The position numbers were made by a program, and so were the translations under genes. The notes beneath the pieces are model-generated. The model saw only the letters and a program-made list of their open reading frames with translations. It was not told the DNA's origin and made no database searches. A stretch of 10,037 nucleotides of DNA from JBGPRB01 sp964422155 (GTDB lineage Bacteria; Chloroflexota; Dehalococcoidia; Dehalococcoidales; RBG-16-60-22): contig CAYQZZ010000071.1 of the NCBI GenBank assembly GCA_964422155.1, positions 1 through 10,037 on the forward strand, read 5' to 3'. The stretch's first letter is position 1; each line of letters begins with the position of its first letter. Below are positions 1-5,191 of this stretch, piece by piece.

Positions 1-35
1 GCTATGCATATGATAGAGACGACAAGTGCCGCCAT
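1..35 (-). CDS. N-terminus of a third ArlF/ArlG-like one-TM protein (partial)
   Basis: Only the first 11 codons are in the window and the gene runs off the left edge. Read on the minus strand from the ATG at 35-33 it gives MAALVVSIICI, followed by an incomplete codon. This nearly repeats the start of the next gene upstream (METVIVSIICIA), so it is very probably a tandem paralogue beginning with the same N-terminal membrane helix. The start is supported by a good Shine-Dalgarno site (AAGGAGC, complement of 43-49) 7-8 bases upstream, and by an in-frame TAA four codons before the ATG. It is the next gene of the archaellum-like operon. A pilin-like or archaellum accessory role is inferred from the paralogy, because the globular domain is not visible. 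Confidence 0.6.
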   Translation of the reverse strand, partial: MAALVVSIICI

Positions 36-124
36 ATCAATAGCTCCTTAGTACTTTCTGATATCTTCACTGATGCCTCCCGTTTATAACTCAAAACACC
101 CATTGGTTGCTCGTTAGCTGCCTT

Positions 125-649
125 TTACGGTGAAAAATAGGTTGAGACTGTAATACCACTGGGTGTTGATATTACTACCATATTGGTGGTACCGGCTTTG
201 ACTGGCGGGTCAAGCCAGGTTCTTATCATTATTTGCTCCCCGGGGTTCAAGACATTCGGCTCGAATTTCTCAGGTTGCCCATTCAGTCGAATCCAGACAA
301 CCTCCCATTCGTTGGCTCCAGCAGCACCTTCGGCATAGGGTAGCCATTCAGCGTGATGTGTGTCGGAGTCGTCATCGTACTGGACAATGACATCCCACTT
401 TTCAAAGTCGGCCATCTTGGTCTGGCCGATATTTTCCAGTATTATCTCCACGGGATTCGGGCTAACTCCCAGTGACACGTTGGTGCTTATTGGCTTTAGC
501 TCGGTTCGCATAATTATTTCATCTCTATGCCCTATCTCACCGAGTCCTGTGGTGCTGGCATCAACTGACGTCATGAAGCCTTTAGACATCGTCATGCCAC
601 CAAATACTACCAGGGCTATGCAAATTATTGAGACAATAACTGTCTCCAT
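125..649 (-). CDS. ArlF/ArlG-like archaellum accessory protein, 174 aa
   Basis: This small protein has one N-terminal membrane helix (about residues 3-22, VIVSIICIALVVFGG) and then a beta-rich extracytoplasmic domain to the end. There is no prepilin-type cleavage motif and no Cys in the mature domain. That architecture matches the archaellum proteins ArlF and ArlG (FlaF/FlaG), which sit in the envelope and link the motor and filament to the cell surface. Both are short with an uncleaved helix and a beta-sandwich. Features such as 'VEIILENIGQTKMADFEKWDV' style strands (about 67-88) and a late 'NPGEQIMIRTWL' segment resemble the DUF11-like or immunoglobulin-like folds in such proteins. The ATG start has GGAG at 656-659. 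It lies 11 bases after the upstream gene's stop, so the two are probably translated together. ArlF and ArlG cannot be told apart here, and a pilus accessory protein is the alternative. Confidence 0.6.
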   Translation of the reverse strand: METVIVSIICIALVVFGGMTMSKGFMTSVDASTTGLGEIGHRDEIIMRTELKPISTNVSLGVSPNPVEIILENIGQTKMADFEKWDVIVQYDDDSDTHHAEWLPYAEGAAGANEWEVVWIRLNGQPEKFEPNVLNPGEQIMIRTWLDPPVKAGTTNMVVISTPSGITVSTYFSP

Positions 650-660
650 GCCTTACTCCA

Positions 661-1137
661 TTACATGCTAAAATAGTATTCGTCATATATTCCGTTCGGT
701 ATAATGAACTTAGCGAAATAGGTTCCGGTGCTCAGGTTATCGCTATAGGTAATAGTTACTTTTATAGTGGCGCTGGTCCCCCACTCGGTGTCATTCTCTA
801 GTATAAATTCCCAGCGGGGATAATTGCCTCCGGCATCATCCACGTAGGGGATGCGTTCAAAATCAGTCTCCTTACCGAAAAACAGGTCGCTTTCATCAAT
901 AGTCACGATGCGCTGGGTGCCCACGTTCTTTATCCACAGGTAAACGGACGTGCGGTTTTCTGAATTTGCCGCATGAACAATATTTATCCGACTCTTCATC
1001 CGCTCATCAACCTGTTCGGCCATGCTGACCATGGCCTGGCTGGAGCGGTTTATCATCGGATAAACACTGTTAAAGACAAATATCATACATACAACCCCCG
1101 CTATAATGAGTAGAGCTGTAGTTATGGCCTTGTCCAC
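661..1137 (-). CDS. ArlF/ArlG-like archaellum accessory protein, 158 aa
   Basis: The N-terminal membrane helix spans about residues 4-24 (ITTALLIIAGVVCMIFVFN). A short amphipathic stretch follows (Q/S/M/E-rich, 35-50), then a beta-rich domain with an IKNVGTQRI strand (about 69-77) and a closing TYFAKF strand. The plan is the same as that of the downstream 174-aa protein and of ArlG/ArlF stator-associated proteins: small, anchored by one helix, acting outside the membrane. The start is GTG at 1137-1135, with GGAGG (1144-1148) six bases upstream; the first in-frame ATG is later and would cut into the helix. The gene follows the archaellin gene after a 164-base gap holding a strong hairpin, and it is tightly coupled to the next gene. 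The family assignment rests on size, topology and neighbours. Sequence identity to known ArlG was not tested. Confidence 0.6.
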   Translation of the reverse strand: MDKAITTALLIIAGVVCMIFVFNSVYPMINRSSQAMVSMAEQVDERMKSRINIVHAANSENRTSVYLWIKNVGTQRIVTIDESDLFFGKETDFERIPYVDDAGGNYPRWEFILENDTEWGTSATIKVTITYSDNLSTGTYFAKFIIPNGIYDEYYFSM

Positions 1138-1236
1138 AACAAACCTCCATTTTTCTCTCGGAGCGGATGCTTGCGGCTGTCATCCACATCTCCCACAGCT
1201 TCAGGAAGCGGGTAGCACCCACTGATACCACGGGTC

Positions 1237-1266
1237 GGGGTGGGGGCAGTTAAGACCCCCCACCCC
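1237..1266 (-). promoter_or_regulatory. Strong GC-rich hairpin after archaellin gene 1
   Basis: A perfect 10-bp stem (GGGGTGGGGG at 1237-1246 with CCCCCACCCC at 1257-1266) has a 10-base loop. It lies in the 164-base gap between archaellin 1 and the ArlG-like gene. On the minus strand no T-run follows the stem, so it is not a standard intrinsic terminator. It could act as a transcript stabiliser or processing end point. That would let the abundant archaellin message accumulate while less RNA reaches the downstream accessory genes. Confidence 0.55.
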
Positions 1267-1301
1267 TCTCCCAGACTTGAAACTAACGAGACTAGGACTA
1301 A

Positions 1302-1949
1302 CTAGCGCATGTTCATGATTTGGTCAACGGTGGGTGGCGTGGTACGCTCGATTTGAAGTATTGCACCGGTTGGCCCCACCACCTCCAGGGTGAAAATCGT
1401 ATTGGCGCCCAGGACGTGGGTGCTGAGGGCATTAATGAGGTTGCCGCCAGCATTAGCGGTGGAGCTTGTGTCACCTACGGTTATCTGGAACTTCTCGTTT
1501 TGCTCCAGCAGGTTATTGTCATTATCGTTCCCCAGCGGGGTAACCGCCCAGAAGAGGTTATTTACCTTCTGATATTGGTCTATATAACTGATGACCACCT
1601 TGTTCGTGCTGCCACTCTTGGCTATTCCGGTGTTGTTATCCGCGGTAGGCGGGGTGAAGTCAATCGGTGCGCCGCCGAGCACGTTGGCTACGGTGAATGA
1701 TATCTGTTTGATCGTGCCAAGGTCACCGGTAGTATTAGCGGTGGCGATAATGCCGCCCCTGAGCTCCAGGGTGCTCTGGGCTTCCTTAAGCCCGGAATAG
1801 ACTGCCTCCTGGGCCTTCTGAGTGGCGAACAGGCCGGCTGACAGTGCGGTGTAGGCGAATACGGCTGCTACCACGACAAATGCAATCAATATGATGGCAG
1901 TCTCTAGACCGGTAATACCTTTCTCGTGTCTGAATAATTTTCTGTACAT
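1302..1949 (-). CDS. Archaellin (archaeal-type flagellin) paralogue 1, 215 aa
   Basis: This is a filament subunit of the archaellum or archaeal-type pilus. The N-terminus has a class III (type IV prepilin-like) signal: a short basic leader ending in HEKG (residues 8-11), the predicted PibD/FlaK-type cleavage after Gly11, then a hydrophobic core (ITGLETAIILIAFVVVAAVF) that packs as a helix in the filament. The following QKAQEAVYSGLKEAQSTLELRG segment (about 45-66) is typical of archaellins. The rest is a beta-rich outer domain with many Thr, Asn and Ala. Length is in the usual archaellin range of about 190-230 aa. It has Glu at position +5 of the mature protein, as in bacterial type IV pilins. 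The ATG start has AAGGAG at 1955-1960, five bases away. It is the second of two archaellins and is separated from its upstream neighbour by 192 bases. Confidence 0.88.
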   Translation of the reverse strand: MYRKLFRHEKGITGLETAIILIAFVVVAAVFAYTALSAGLFATQKAQEAVYSGLKEAQSTLELRGGIIATANTTGDLGTIKQISFTVANVLGGAPIDFTPPTADNNTGIAKSGSTNKVVISYIDQYQKVNNLFWAVTPLGNDNDNNLLEQNEKFQITVGDTSSTANAGGNLINALSTHVLGANTIFTLEVVGPTGAILQIERTTPPTVDQIMNMR

Positions 1950-2141
1950 TTTTTCTCCTTAGTTTATTTTTTTATTTAGGACCTTTTTTCCTCGGGACTC
2001 TGTAGAAAGCTATTGTTCTTTTAGACATCACCCCCTTCCATATCATGGCTTTTATATGTTTAGTTGTTGCACCTTGTCTTCACATTACTTTTTACCCTCC
2101 TTAACCCAGTATTACTGGCTCATCAGGATGGCCTGGACTGT
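1950..2141. other. 192-base gap upstream of archaellin 1
   Basis: The gap lies between the small membrane protein and archaellin 1. On the minus strand it is AT-rich and holds a run of A/T just before the archaellin ribosome binding site. A TATAAA hexamer occurs, but no matching -35 box could be found, so an internal promoter is possible but not supported. An 18-codon reading frame (2028-1972) is present but is too short and too poorly supported to call. Confidence 0.4.
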
Positions 2142-2459
2142 TCAACCAGAAATAATCGCCTCCTGCCTGTGGCAGGCGTAAACCAGTTCGCTCATGTGGC
2201 GTTCCACCGGATGGATAGGGTTGGCGTTAGGGTACACGTCAGGCTCCAGAAAATAGGGAGCATCAGATGGTCCCGGTACGATGGTCTGGTGGATTTCGTG
2301 GTGTGAAAATACGTCTGCGTTGACGAATATTTGTGCCAGCGCTGCCGTTATTATCATACCTGCGATAAAGGCACCAGCTATCTGCCATCGGCTGGATTTG
2401 CATTCGCGACTTCGTGTTTTTTTAAAGAGCCCTATTATAAATTTCTGTATCTTCATCAT
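2142..2459 (-). CDS. Small one-TM, His-rich protein between the archaellins, 105 aa, unknown
   Basis: I do not recognise this protein. It has a basic cytoplasmic N-terminus with many Lys/Arg (residues 1-24), one membrane helix (about 26-48, IAGAFIAGMIITAALAQIFV) and a C-terminal tail of about 55 residues. The inside-positive rule puts the tail outside. The tail has seven His (SHHEIH, IHPVERH, ACH), one Cys and several Pro and acidic residues. This suggests metal binding or a small structural role, but that is inference. There is no prepilin cleavage site. The gene starts 25 bases after archaellin 2 stops, so it is probably on the same transcript. The ribosome binding site is weak (GGGAA). ATG codons at 2459 and 2456 are both possible starts. 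It may be an archaellum assembly or anchoring factor specific to this lineage. Confidence 0.6.
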   Translation of the reverse strand: MMKIQKFIIGLFKKTRSRECKSSRWQIAGAFIAGMIITAALAQIFVNADVFSHHEIHQTIVPGPSDAPYFLEPDVYPNANPIHPVERHMSELVYACHRQEAIISG

Positions 2460-2484
2460 GGATTTCCCGCAATTTATGGTTTTA

Positions 2485-3084
2485 CTAATACAGGTCGATA
2501 ATCTGGGAGACTCTTGCGGGGATGGTCCTCTCGATAGGTAGAATAGCCCCTACGGGTGGTTTTATTTCCACCCGGAAGGTATGATAGGCCGTTGGCAACT
2601 GCTCGGCAGTGGCATTGGCGCTGACACAGGTAAGGTCTACTGTAATCATGAACAACTCAGTCTTATCGAGGATGTTGTCAGGATCAGTGGTGTTCAGCTT
2701 GGACATGGTCCAGTTTACAGTGGGGAATATCTGATAAGCGTCATTATATGAGATAACAACGAGACTAGTGTTGCCTGATGAGGGCGGGGTAAAGTCGATT
2801 GAGTCGCCAGATAATGTCGTGCCTACTGTAAAATAGAGTGTGGTAAGAATGCCGTTCTCCATCCTACCCATGATGTCGCCTTTCAGTTCTATGGTGCTTT
2901 TAGCTTCTTCCAGGCCGGAGTAAATTGCCTCTTTAGCTTTCTGGGTGGAAAACAGTCCTGCTGAAAGAACGACATAGGCAAACACCGAAGCTACGATGAC
3001 GAAAGCAATGAGGATTATAGCTGTTTCGATTCCGGTGATGCCCTGTTGGTTCTTTCCTAGCCTTTTCAATAATCTGCGCATCAT
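2485..3084 (-). CDS. Archaellin (archaeal-type flagellin) paralogue 2, 199 aa
   Basis: This is the second filament subunit and the first gene of the operon. The leader is MMRRLLKRLGKNQQG, with predicted cleavage after Gly15. Then comes ITGIETAIILIAFVIVASVF, the hydrophobic filament-core helix, and a QKAKEAIYSGLEEAKSTIELKG segment (about 48-69), nearly the same as in paralogue 1. The outer domain diverges more and is 16 residues shorter overall, but it keeps the SIDFTPPSSGNT and LVVISY landmarks and a matching GAILPIERT C-terminus. This shows gene duplication with a conserved core and tail and a changing surface. Two adjacent ATGs (3084 and 3081) both sit behind a strong GGGAGGGAG site (3088-3095). 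Residue -2/-1 is QG, not the KG or RG often seen. The promoter should lie in the long region to the right, which carries an inverted repeat at 3175-3201. Confidence 0.88.
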   Translation of the reverse strand: MMRRLLKRLGKNQQGITGIETAIILIAFVIVASVFAYVVLSAGLFSTQKAKEAIYSGLEEAKSTIELKGDIMGRMENGILTTLYFTVGTTLSGDSIDFTPPSSGNTSLVVISYNDAYQIFPTVNWTMSKLNTTDPDNILDKTELFMITVDLTCVSANATAEQLPTAYHTFRVEIKPPVGAILPIERTIPARVSQIIDLY

Positions 3085-3174
3085 GGCTCCCTCCCTTTAA
3101 ATGGAATGGACTTATTCAAATCTACCCCTGATAGTTTTCAGTGACCACCAGACCATCCCCAATCTTGGTATGTC

Positions 3175-3201
3175 ATTTTCCTAATAATCGTTTAGGAAAA
3201 T
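3175..3201. promoter_or_regulatory. Perfect 10-bp inverted repeat, candidate operator
   Basis: ATTTTCCTAA (3175-3184) and TTAGGAAAAT (3192-3201) are exact reverse complements separated by seven bases, with centres 17 bases apart. It lies 91-117 bases upstream of the archaellin 2 start, where an activator or repressor site would sit. The symmetric form fits a dimeric helix-turn-helix protein, and the neighbouring LuxR-family regulator is an obvious candidate. It is AT-rich with no T-run in either direction, so a terminator is unlikely. Confidence 0.5.
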
Positions 3202-3316
3202 TCTCCAAATTTAAAGTAAGGTAATCCCTATAACAAAATGGGGGGCAGTATCCAATGCAATGTAGGGGGTGAGATGGCAGAATCAGTATCGGGAACTAGT
3301 GGCTGATAGCGAATTA

Positions 3317-3332
3317 TTTGCCAAATGGCAAA
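3317..3332. promoter_or_regulatory. 16-bp palindrome TTTGCCA-AA-TGGCAAA
   Basis: The 7-bp arms are perfect around a two-base centre, about 160 bases upstream of the regulator start. A TATAAT hexamer follows directly at 3334-3339. It could be an operator for autoregulation or for another DNA-binding protein. Its sequence differs from that of the 3175-3201 repeat, so it is probably a site for a different protein. Confidence 0.35.
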
Positions 3333-3490
3333 ATATAATGATTTTTAATGATATTTTTATGTTATATTTATGAATTTTTATTAATCTCTTTATATATCTG
3401 GCTTACAATCATTAGTGGTTGCTAACCGAAGGGCTGCGGAAGTTGTCGAAGTGGAAAAAATAATTAAAAGAAAAAGGCAAGGGTATTAAT

Positions 3491-4222
3491 ATGATTCAGG
3501 CAAAGTCAGAAACCGTAAGCTTATATATAGTGGAAGAACAGGAAATATACAGAGAGATATTCAATTATGTCTTGCCGAAACGGGCCAATATTGAAGTACT
3601 GCGGGTCTCTGAGAATGGTGAAAAGGGAGCGATGTTGCGCGCGGTATCCGAACTCTGTCCGGATGTTCTATTGCTAAGCGTTAAAAAGCTCGATAGGAAT
3701 GTCATTGAAGAGTTGGAGAGAATCAGGAATACCTATCCCAGAGTGGGGATAGTTATTTTAATTATATTTTACAGCTCTCAAGATATTGAATTACTGCGCC
3801 GGCTGGCACTCTGCGGGGAGAGCGGTATGGCTCTCTTCCTGAAACAATCCCTGGATAAAGTCGACCAGTTATGCCGTACGATATTAGCCGTGAGCCAGGG
3901 GCAGGTTATTCTTGACCCGCCGCTGGCTACTTATATGTTCGCCGGGAAACCGGAATGCCCCTTCTTAAAGCAGCTCACCACCCGGGAGCTGGAAATTCTC
4001 AGCTTGCTATCGCAGGGCTATACGAACTCTGCCATAGCTGAAACTCTTTTCATTGATATCAAGACGGTGGAGCACCACTTAAACAGCATGTACAGCAAGC
4101 TAAAGGCAGACCCTGCCTATATTTCCAAACATCTGAGAGTGAGCGCTGCCAGACTTTATCTGGAAACAATGGGTACCCTGTATCAGAAAGAAGAGTCACT
4201 GGCGCGGGCCGGGGGACGGTAA
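3491..4222 (+). CDS. LuxR/NarL-family response regulator with degenerate receiver, 243 aa
   Basis: This is a DNA-binding regulator. Residues 8-135 form a receiver-like domain. It keeps the acidic pair (VEEQE, Glu15/Glu16) and the switch Lys (FLKQS, Lys118), but the usual phospho-Asp in PDVxLxD is Ser63 (PDVLLLS) and the switch Thr/Ser region reads LIIFYS. Phosphorylation by a histidine kinase is therefore unlikely. Residues 162-205 form a clear LuxR-type helix-turn-helix (LTTRELEILSLLSQG, then IKTVEHHLNSMYSKL). A tail of about 38 residues follows. The ATG at 3491 is preceded by AAGGCAAGGG, a modest ribosome binding site. It is divergent from the archaellin operon and shares a 406-base control region with it. 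Control of the archaellum is an inference from position. The stop is five bases from the convergent gene's stop. Confidence 0.85.
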   Translation: MIQAKSETVSLYIVEEQEIYREIFNYVLPKRANIEVLRVSENGEKGAMLRAVSELCPDVLLLSVKKLDRNVIEELERIRNTYPRVGIVILIIFYSSQDIELLRRLALCGESGMALFLKQSLDKVDQLCRTILAVSQGQVILDPPLATYMFAGKPECPFLKQLTTRELEILSLLSQGYTNSAIAETLFIDIKTVEHHLNSMYSKLKADPAYISKHLRVSAARLYLETMGTLYQKEESLARAGGR

Positions 4223-4227
4223 AGGCC

Positions 4228-4545
4228 TTACCACAAAAAGATAACCAGTTCCTTGAGGTTCCAGACGACGATAAGGGCGAGCAGGGCAATCGATGGCAGG
4301 AGAAGCCTGCCCGGCATAATCCAGGCAATTAATAAAGGAATAAATAGCTTAATCACCAATAGCAACACAGGTATATGCACGATATACCTGATAAAAGGAT
4401 TAATCTCAGACAAGCCAAGGGACATCGCCAGAATCGTCAGGGTAAGGTCAAACAGACTCAGTAGAACAAAAGACACTTTCTCCAGAGTGCATCTTTTAAA
4501 CGTAGCCGAGGAATCCCACCAGCTAGTTACCATTCTAAAATGCAA
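4228..4545 (-). CDS. DUF5658-like small membrane protein, up to 105 aa
   Basis: This is a small integral membrane protein with about three helices (roughly residues 25-45, 52-72 and 80-103). The N-terminal helix carries FDLTLTILAMSLGLSEINPF (30-49). A D-x-x-x-T helix followed by E-x-NP-hydrophobic is the hallmark I associate with the DUF5658 family, whose function is unknown. The start is uncertain. TTG at 4545 and ATG at 4533 have no good ribosome binding site. GTG at 4476 has GGAG close by and would begin just before the first helix, giving about 82 residues. The true protein may be the shorter one. It is convergent with the regulator gene with only five bases between the stops, so there is no room for a terminator between them. 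Confidence 0.6.
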   Translation of the reverse strand: MHFRMVTSWWDSSATFKRCTLEKVSFVLLSLFDLTLTILAMSLGLSEINPFIRYIVHIPVLLLVIKLFIPLLIAWIMPGRLLLPSIALLALIVVWNLKELVIFLW

Positions 4546-4661
4546 TCGCCCGATACTGGTATAAGCACGATGTCATCTTGCCTAATCCCTGGCTCTATAG
4601 TAACCTAACTAATATTGATAAGACAAGCGCGTTTATTCTAAAGCTTTTCTATCTCTGGCAA

Positions 4662-4997
4662 TTATCTCTCCCAGGTTTTTATTGGCTCATAATCGACTGC
4701 CCATTTAATATCGAATCCTCCGCCTTTCCAGGTCTCCTGCATCTCAGCGATGGCAGCGGTAAATTCAGGGCTCCCGCGATAATTGTCCAATGCTTTTTTG
4801 CTTTCGAACTCGTAAAGCGCCAGATATTTAGCCTGTTCCTTATTATCACCCGCCCGCTGGTATCGAGTTACTCTCTTCATGCCTCTATACTTGAAAAGCA
4901 TGGGGATATGTACTTCGTTATACCATTTGTTGAATTTCGCATCATTTTCTTCTGGACATTCCGTAGCCACTATATTCAATATCCTGGCTTTGACCAT
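4662..4997 (-). CDS. Small dimeric alpha/beta-barrel (EthD/ABM-like) protein, 111 aa
   Basis: This is a soluble small protein with no signal peptide or membrane helix. Its pattern is a first strand (KARILNIVATE), the segment KFNKWYNEVHIPMLFKYRG (about 22-40), a strand with YLALYEFES (about 58-66), a helix (KALDNYRGSPEFTAAIAEM) and a late aromatic strand. The 'WYNEVHIP' motif (around 25-32) is typical of ferredoxin-like dimeric alpha/beta-barrel families such as EthD and antibiotic-biosynthesis monooxygenase-like proteins. The specific reaction cannot be named, and many members are of unknown function. The ATG start has AAGGAGAG upstream and a strong promoter at 5056-5085. It stands alone, divergent from the alcohol dehydrogenase gene; the shared control region hints at, but does not show, a common physiological role. 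Confidence 0.7.
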   Translation of the reverse strand: MVKARILNIVATECPEENDAKFNKWYNEVHIPMLFKYRGMKRVTRYQRAGDNKEQAKYLALYEFESKKALDNYRGSPEFTAAIAEMQETWKGGGFDIKWAVDYEPIKTWER

Positions 4998-5055
4998 TTC
5001 AGGCTCTCCTTTCTGGAAGTATTATCATTTATTTTCTCCGATTCCAGGTAAGCCT

Positions 5056-5085
5056 ATCATAAGTATTAGTATCTGGCTTTGTCAA
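5056..5085 (-). promoter_or_regulatory. Sigma-70-type promoter of the EthD-like gene
   Basis: On the minus strand, TTGACA (complement of 5080-5085) and TATGAT (complement of 5056-5061) are separated by 18 bases. The -35 box is perfect and the -10 has 5 of 6 consensus bases. The expected transcript start is near 5049, giving a leader of about 50 bases before the ATG at 4997. Confidence 0.6.
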
Positions 5086-5109
5086 TAAAATTATGAGATT
5101 GACACCAAT

Positions 5110-5138
5110 TTGACATTATTTTGCAGGCGAAATAGACT
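5110..5138 (+). promoter_or_regulatory. Sigma-70-type promoter of the alcohol dehydrogenase gene
   Basis: TTGACA (5110-5115) is followed after 17 bases by TAGACT (5133-5138). The -35 box is perfect and the -10 has 4 of 6 consensus bases. The transcript would start near 5145, about 47 bases before the TTG start at 5192. Another TTGACA at 5099-5104 has no fitting -10 box. The promoter lies back to back with that of the EthD-like gene. Confidence 0.45.
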
Positions 5139-5191
5139 GGTGATAGCGTTACGATAATTACGTAGTGATAGATTCTTACGAGGAGGAAAAT

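Larger units (their letters stand above)
3085..3490. other. 406-base divergent control region
   Basis: No gene is seen. The archaellin operon leaves to the left and the LuxR-type regulator gene leaves to the right. The part near the regulator (about 3310-3420) is very AT-rich, with a TATAAT hexamer at 3334-3339 and two TAATGAT copies ten bases apart (3336-3342, 3346-3352). The region holds two palindromes, listed separately. I could not find a convincing -35/-10 pair for either gene. This may mean activator-dependent promoters or an alternative sigma factor. Confidence 0.6.

Noticed and set aside
2..70. 22-codon GTG frame on the minus strand with a good GGGAGG site, overlapping the start of the left-edge gene
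   Set aside because: It ends at a TAG inside the window and shows no family resemblance. The overlapping ATG frame matches the neighbouring paralogue, so this is probably a shadow.
1972..2028. 18-codon reading frame on the minus strand upstream of archaellin 1, very basic, preceded by AAGGGGGTG
   Set aside because: The G-run lies only two bases before the ATG, too close for a good ribosome site, and a frame this short occurs by chance. A leader peptide is possible but unsupported.
1950..2141. Internal promoter for archaellin 1 based on a TATAAA hexamer
   Set aside because: No -35-like hexamer at 16-18 bases; in AT-rich DNA a single hexamer is not evidence.
2164..2180. Short hairpin (CCTGCC/GGCAGG) near the end of the 105-aa gene as a terminator
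   Set aside because: It is inside the coding sequence, has a 6-bp stem and no T-run follows it.
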